NCBI GenBank assembly: GCA_024637015.1
Contig: JAGXGE010000039.1
Span: forward strand, 1-40,543
Direction: 5' to 3'
DNA: 40,543 bases
DNA from: Aequorivita sp.
Lineage (GTDB): Bacteria > Bacteroidota > Bacteroidia > Flavobacteriales > Flavobacteriaceae
Under the pieces are notes generated by a model, which worked only from the letters and a program-made list of their open reading frames with translations, was not told the origin of the DNA and did no database searches. Shown here piece by piece: positions 36,836 through 40,543 of this stretch; the first letter of the stretch is position 1, and every line of letters starts with the position of its first letter. The position numbers were made by a program, and so were the translations under genes.

Positions 36836-37233
36836 TTAATTGAAAAATACGAAAACAATGTGTTTATGTCTTCTTTAGGCATTTGACTAAGACAATTATG
36901 AATTGAATGCAGCTTTATTGCTTCATCAAAATCCATAGCTTTAGTTGGATATATTATTTTGTCTTTTGTCTTTCCATTTTCATACAATAATCGAAAATGA
37001 AAATCTAATCCTTCAAAGGATAACGTGTAATCAATTGTATGATGATTTGTGTTATTATTAGCTACTGTCAATTCATTGCTGATTTTTATTGAAGTATATA
37101 ACTTATGCATTGATAATTGTTTTTTCACAATATCAGTAATTGCATGCAAAATTGTATCATTTCTCATACGTTCAAAATACGGAATAAATTTACTTAAAAA
37201 TAAATACAACCGTAATTTCCCCTTAATCTGCAT
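36829..37233 (-). CDS. Hypothetical protein in the mobile region
   Basis: This 134-residue protein has no signal peptide or membrane segment and resembles nothing I recognise. It is basic near the N-terminus (MQIKGKLRLYLFLSKF) and has a mixed alpha/beta look afterwards; SFEGLDFHFRLLYENGKT may form a beta hairpin and AIKLHSIHNCL a helix. It ends at the inner edge of the left 34-bp repeat. Its start lies about 62 bp downstream, in the gene's own direction, of a GTTAGGC core (37296-37302). A gene spaced that way from such a core resembles an integron cassette gene. It is AT-rich like the rest of the element. Confidence 0.6.
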   Translation of the reverse strand: MQIKGKLRLYLFLSKFIPYFERMRNDTILHAITDIVKKQLSMHKLYTSIKISNELTVANNNTNHHTIDYTLSFEGLDFHFRLLYENGKTKDKIIYPTKAMDFDEAIKLHSIHNCLSQMPKEDINTLFSYFSINN

Positions 37234-37278
37234 TTTTAACTCTTTTTCTTGTTAAATATTCTGTCTTTATATATTTAT

Positions 37279-37323
37279 TATTTAACTATAAAAACGCCTA
37301 ACCCTTATGAATACTGTGTTGGA
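37279..37323 (-). other. GTTAGGC-type box and short inverted pair
   Basis: On the minus strand, 37304-37279 reads GGGTTAGGC, then GTTTTTATAGTTAAATA. This closely matches the plus-strand box at 39754-39777 (GTGTTTGGATTTATAGTTTA), so the two copies form an inverted pair around the transposase and the exported gene. GCCTAAC (37296-37302) and GTTGGAT (37317-37323) match the integron core consensus forms RYYYAAC and GTTRRRY exactly, but only 14 bp apart, which is too short for a normal attC. The match could be a remnant or chance. No gene occupies 37234-37392 otherwise. Confidence 0.35.
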
Positions 37324-37392
37324 TCAATATTAAATTTTTAGATTCAAAAGTTTTTCAACATTGTTCAATTACTGCCATAACTCAAAAATATT

Positions 37393-38658
37393 ATGGCAAA
37401 AAGACGATATATTATCCACTATGATTCCACAACCTGTTTAAAGGAAAATCATTCATCTAAAAAGTATTCATCAAATTATTTTGAGGAAAATTATTTCGAG
37501 GACAACACTAACTATTTCCAAGAAGCTTGTGAAGACCAATTAGATTCACTTTTAATTAGATATGGATTAGCTCAACGAGCAATGAATCGTGAGCCAATTA
37601 AACATTTAGGGTTACCGAAAAAAGGTAAAACGAAAGTAAGAAAAACCTTACCCGTTACCCCAAAATTGATTATATTTAATAAATCAATTATGGCTAAACA
37701 TCCTGATATTGAGTTAAATAACGCAAGAGTTTTTACTTCAATATTAGATATGATTTTTTCTCTGAAGACTGATGAAGATTGCCGGAATCATCTAGAAAAA
37801 ATAAGATGGAATGGGGAACCGATTTGTCCTAAATGTGGAAGTCAAAGACCAGACCATTATCGAATAAATACTCGTGGTCAATATCGAGGTCGATATAAAT
37901 GTAAAGATTGTTATTTACCCTTTAGTGTTACAATAGGCACTATTTTCGAACAATCTCCTATTCCATTAAATAAATGGTTTTATGCCATCTTTATGTTTTC
38001 CTCACATAAGAAAGGTATAAGTAGTAAGCAACTTGCACGAGATATTCAAATTACTCAAAAATCTGCTTGGTTTATGTTAAGCAAAATTAGAAATTCATTT
38101 GCGGTTAAAACAGATTTTCAATTTGAAGGTATTGTACAAATGGATGAAACTTATGTAGGAGGTAAAAACTTAAATAAAATCAAGGGTAAACGAATTTCAA
38201 AAACCCAAGGACGAAGTTTGAAAACAAAAACTCCAGTATTTGGGATGGTCAATGAGGGTATAGTCTATGCCGAAGTTGTAAAGAATACAAAAGGAAAAAC
38301 ATTAGGAACTATTGTTAGAGATAAAGTAACACCAGGGTCAACCGTTGTAACTGATGGTTGGCCAGCATATAGACAATTATCAGATGACTATCAACATATG
38401 GTTATACCTCACAATCGGGATATTTTTAAATTAGGTTCATACCATACTAATTCTATTGAAGGCTTTTGGAGTTTATTAAAAAGAGGGATATTTGGTATAT
38501 ATCATTCAGTAAGTCCTAAACATCTTCATAAATATTGTGATGAATTTGCCTTTCGATATAATACTCGACATATGGGTGAGGGCGAAAGGTTTAATATGGC
38601 ATTAATTAACTCAGATGAAAGGATTATGTACAAAGAACTTATTGCAGAGAAACAATAA
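37393..38658 (+). CDS. IS1595/ISXO2-like transposase with N-terminal extension
   Basis: This transposase has 421 residues. A zinc ribbon (Cys145, Cys148, Cys170, Cys173; CPKCG...CKDC) is followed by a helical region with FSVTIGTIFEQSPIPL and KGISSKQLARDI. The DDE catalytic core carries Asp251 (VQMDETYVGGK), Asp321 (VVTDGWPAYR) and Glu356 (HTNSIEGFWS). The core is intact and should be active. Family members usually begin close to residue 100 here, and an internal ATG at 37690 would give the usual form. The extra N-terminal 99 residues, rich in Asn, Tyr and Lys, are unusual. It converges on the exported protein gene. Confidence 0.93.
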   Translation: MAKRRYIIHYDSTTCLKENHSSKKYSSNYFEENYFEDNTNYFQEACEDQLDSLLIRYGLAQRAMNREPIKHLGLPKKGKTKVRKTLPVTPKLIIFNKSIMAKHPDIELNNARVFTSILDMIFSLKTDEDCRNHLEKIRWNGEPICPKCGSQRPDHYRINTRGQYRGRYKCKDCYLPFSVTIGTIFEQSPIPLNKWFYAIFMFSSHKKGISSKQLARDIQITQKSAWFMLSKIRNSFAVKTDFQFEGIVQMDETYVGGKNLNKIKGKRISKTQGRSLKTKTPVFGMVNEGIVYAEVVKNTKGKTLGTIVRDKVTPGSTVVTDGWPAYRQLSDDYQHMVIPHNRDIFKLGSYHTNSIEGFWSLLKRGIFGIYHSVSPKHLHKYCDEFAFRYNTRHMGEGERFNMALINSDERIMYKELIAEKQ

Positions 38659-38667
38659 GCTTGACTA

Positions 38668-39750
38668 TTACATACCTAAAACACCTTTAGATGCCAATAC
38701 ATTGTCTAAAAACGTTTCGTAGGTTGTTGATTTTTCCAATGTAATTATAGAATAATCACCTGCGTATTTTTCATTGATTTTCATAATTTTATTCAATAAT
38801 ATTTGAGCATTAGTTGTCGCTGTCCGCCATAAATTTATAGTAGATGTAGGCATATTACTACGTTGAATATTATAGGTTGACAAGTATTTATCTAATGTTT
38901 GACTATGTGTCACTGTTTGTTTAATTAGACCGTCAATTTTTATGTAATCATTATCAATACTTGAAATATAATTTTTGGGGTTTTCTATGAATTCACGATT
39001 ATATAAGTTAGAATTTAACTGTATTTTTACCGTTTTTGTTTTTATATACATATATTCTCCGTCTTGATATGGCTTATAGCCAATTTTATTCAAACTATCT
39101 ATAAGTCCATTCAATTTCGTTTCCGAGTTAATACCTGTAAGATATTTTTTTGACATTATAAAATAATATTCTTCAGTACCATCTTTTTGTATCATATTAT
39201 AATAATCACTTACTCCTCCCATATTATAATATCCTCTTAATTCTGATGATACTTCATTTTTGACAAATTTTCCATCAATATCTTGTAAAGCAACAACATA
39301 CTCATCTGGAAGTATGATAAAATCTCCAGATAACTCAATTGGGGTTATTGAAAGGGGTGGGTCAACAATGAAAGTCTGACGTTTCAAAATTTGGTCTGAT
39401 AGTATTTGTTGAGCAATATCTTTTTTGATACGTTCAATATCTTCCAGAGCATCTTGATATTGTATGTATGCAAAACTATGTGTTGGACCATCTTTATGAC
39501 TCTTGTATTTTTCGAGATTATCAATAGCCCATTTATACTCCTTCTTTGTCTTGGGTAATGTGTCAGCAGTATGATACTCGACTTCTGTTTTTATGACATG
39601 AAAAATTTGCATATCATATAGATTGTTTTTTGCAATTACATGTTCTGAAATTTCTGGTGTAATATGAATTATTTGTTGTGCTTGTAAGCTAAAAATGGAA
39701 AATACGAACAATAGAGAAGTTCGTCCGAAAAGAATTCGATAGTTTTTCAT
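38668..39750 (-). CDS. Exported protein of unknown function, probable passenger gene
   Basis: The 360 residues begin with a signal peptide (TSLLFVFSIFSLQAQ) and have no lipobox or further membrane segment, so the protein is periplasmic or secreted. Residues 60-125 are charged and helical, possibly coiled coil (EYKWAIDNLEKYKSHKD, EDIERIKKDIAQQIL). The middle is mixed alpha/beta (DYYNMIQKDGTEEYYFIM), and the C-terminal third is helical (STINLWRTATTNAQILLNKI). I do not recognise a family. Its stop is 9 bp from the transposase stop, facing it, and its ATG directly abuts a GTGGTGTTTGGATTTA box. Codon use is as AT-rich as that of the transposase, which supports joint transfer. Confidence 0.8.
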   Translation of the reverse strand: MKNYRILFGRTSLLFVFSIFSLQAQQIIHITPEISEHVIAKNNLYDMQIFHVIKTEVEYHTADTLPKTKKEYKWAIDNLEKYKSHKDGPTHSFAYIQYQDALEDIERIKKDIAQQILSDQILKRQTFIVDPPLSITPIELSGDFIILPDEYVVALQDIDGKFVKNEVSSELRGYYNMGGVSDYYNMIQKDGTEEYYFIMSKKYLTGINSETKLNGLIDSLNKIGYKPYQDGEYMYIKTKTVKIQLNSNLYNREFIENPKNYISSIDNDYIKIDGLIKQTVTHSQTLDKYLSTYNIQRSNMPTSTINLWRTATTNAQILLNKIMKINEKYAGDYSIITLEKSTTYETFLDNVLASKGVLGM

Positions 39751-39940
39751 GTGGTGTTTGGATTTATAGTTTAATATCTAATAAAATAGCGTGGACATTG
39801 TACCACACCTAAATCCAGGACACCACATCCCTTACAAGCAATGATACAAGCCACGCCTTTCGGCGTGCCTCATACATTATCTGCTTGTAAAATCAAGAAA
39901 CCTTAATTAAAAAGATTTCAGGGTGGTGTTAGGATTTTAG
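39751..39940 (+). repeat. Three-copy GTGTTnGGATTT box array with nested attC-like cruciform
   Basis: This is the main content of the 330-bp gap 39751-40080. The box GTGGTGTTnGGATTT occurs at 39751-39769 and 39923-39940 on the plus strand and, in inverted imperfect form, at 39809-39826. The second and third copies close a nested structure: outer arms 39809-39831 / 39921-39940 with bulged bases, middle arms TTACAAGCA (39832-39840) / TGCTTGTAA (39882-39890), and inner arms CACGCC (39852-39857) / GGCGTG (39862-39867). Imperfect outer arms with GTTAGGA at one end and an ordered stem in the middle recall an integron attC site. It could instead be a transposon-end structure or a regulatory RNA. Confidence 0.6.
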
Positions 39941-40037
39941 CAATAATGCAATTAAGCACGAATATTTTATATTGTAAAAATAATAAACATAATCAAGGCA
40001 AGACAATTTTATTGATTATAATTGTTTGCTTGTAATA

Positions 40038-40071
40038 AAAGTATACAAGGTATATACTTATCTAATATTAT
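40038..40071 (-). repeat. Right 34-bp inverted repeat
   Basis: This is the perfect reverse complement of 36793-36826. Its outer end is 9 bp before the dsbD-like start codon, so any promoter for that gene must lie within or beyond the element. Confidence 0.95.
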
Positions 40072-40080
40072 TATTCCCTA

Positions 40081-40543
40081 ATGAAAAAAATATATCTTTT
40101 TCTCCTCCTCGCCACAGTTTCACTTGCTTCCGTTCAATCACAGATTCTGGACCCTGTAAAATGGTCCACAAGTATTAAAAAAATATCGGAAACTGAGTAC
40201 GATTTAATTTCAAAAGCAACTATTGAAGATAAATGGCACCTTTATTCACAGGAAGTTCCGGACAATGGGCCGTTACCAACGCTTCTTACTTTTGAAGATA
40301 ACAGTGCGTACAAATTAGTGGGAAAAGCAAAAGAAAGCAAAGGCCATACACTTCACGACCCTGTTTTTGATATGGTAATTACCTTTTTTGAAAACACTGC
40401 AACTTTTACCCAACGTATTAAATTAACCGGCGACAAAGGCACCACCGTAAAAGGTGAAGTAGAATTTATGGTCTGTGATGACACACGCTGTCTGCCACCG
40501 AGTTATATAGATCTGGTTTTTAAAATACCTGCCCCCGAAAAAA
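40081..40543 (+). CDS. DsbD-type thiol:disulfide interchange protein, N-terminal part (runs off window)
   Basis: The visible 154 residues are a signal peptide (about 1-20, ending SVQSQ) and a DsbD N-terminal domain. This starts DPVKWSTSIKKISE, has the WHLYSQEVPDNGPLP segment and carries the paired cysteines of VCDDTRCLPP (about residues 138-147). In DsbD-type proteins this periplasmic domain receives electrons from the membrane part and reduces periplasmic partners. The gene continues past the window edge, so the membrane and thioredoxin domains are not seen. The 34-bp repeat of the mobile element ends only 9 bp before its ATG. Confidence 0.88.
   Translation, partial: MKKIYLFLLLATVSLASVQSQILDPVKWSTSIKKISETEYDLISKATIEDKWHLYSQEVPDNGPLPTLLTFEDNSAYKLVGKAKESKGHTLHDPVFDMVITFFENTATFTQRIKLTGDKGTTVKGEVEFMVCDDTRCLPPSYIDLVFKIPAPEK

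Larger units (their letters stand above)
36793..40071. mobile_element. Putative IS1595-family passenger transposon bounded by 34-bp inverted repeats
   Basis: The 3279-bp segment is bounded by perfect 34-bp inverted repeats and is visibly more AT-rich than its surroundings. It holds an IS1595/ISXO2-type transposase, an exported unknown protein on the opposite strand 9 bp from the transposase stop, a small unknown ORF, and box repeats. IS1595-family elements are known to carry passenger genes and to make 8-bp target duplications. I find no 8-bp duplication outside the repeats, only the self-complementary dinucleotide AT at each edge. The exact ends are therefore uncertain: the repeats may extend beyond, or differ from, the transposase-specific ends. 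Confidence 0.65.

Noticed and set aside
36829-39750. Toxin-antitoxin or phage-defence module made of the two unknown ORFs
   Set aside because: One protein is exported, the genes are not adjacent and no toxin, nuclease or DNA-binding motif is visible.
40005-40035. Imperfect hairpin GCAAGACAATT / AATTGTTTGC as a terminator or regulatory RNA
   Set aside because: The stem is weak and AT-rich and has no T run; chance pairing is likely in this AT-rich stretch.
36785-40080. 8-bp target site duplication flanking the 34-bp repeats
   Set aside because: Compared at several possible end points, the flanks share only the dinucleotide AT, which is self-complementary and uninformative.

Overview
The window is a chromosomal segment of a member of the Bacteroidetes, most likely the Flavobacteriaceae. 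The evidence is a T9SS type B (CHU_C) cargo next to PorP/SprF and OmpA-family genes, two large TonB-dependent receptors with carboxypeptidase-like N-terminal domains, a DUF5689-type lipoprotein, a type-2 IleRS, AT-rich DNA, almost no Shine-Dalgarno sites, and one good TTG-N21-TAnnTTTG promoter.

Layout. 1-1.4 kb: a 7-bp repeat (16 copies), a terminator and hflX. 1.5-7.9 kb, plus strand: a cytosolic EEP-family nuclease/phosphatase, then a T9SS module (secreted repeat protein, PorP/SprF, OmpA-family protein with TPR and propeller). 8.0-8.2 kb: a 203-bp palindrome-rich element like a MITE. 8.2-13.7 kb: a TonB receptor and DUF5689 lipoprotein on the minus strand, divergent from an exported paralogue of the EEP enzyme, probably a nutrient acquisition locus. 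13.7-19.3 kb, minus: a small membrane protein, a second TonB receptor, an M23 peptidase lipoprotein and a DUF3108 protein. 19.4-21.7 kb: hmgA-hppD, two consecutive steps of tyrosine breakdown. 21.9-26 kb: a patatin/beta-barrel (type Vd-like) protein with an octamer repeat directly at its start codon, and uvrC. 26.1-30 kb, plus: two RimK-type ligases around a retropepsin-like protease, then an aspartoacylase-family enzyme and 5-formyl-THF cyclo-ligase. 30-30.7 kb: two small membrane proteins. 30.7-35.8 kb, minus: lspA, a frameshifted gene, a dksA/traR-like gene and ileS. 36-36.5 kb: a small lipoprotein.

The most unusual region is 36.67-40.08 kb. It is visibly more AT-rich and is bounded by a perfect 34-bp inverted repeat (36793-36826 and 40038-40071). 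Inside are an IS1595/ISXO2-type transposase with an unusual N-terminal extension, an exported protein of unknown function, a small unknown ORF, and a set of GTGTTnGG boxes. Two of these boxes close a nested cruciform that looks like an integron attC site. A broken gene end lies on the left, and dsbD begins only 9 bp beyond the right repeat. I read this as a passenger-carrying IS1595-family transposon that may have captured, or landed in, cassette-like DNA. That reading is inference; the repeats themselves are directly visible.

No rRNA, tRNA or CRISPR array was recognised.
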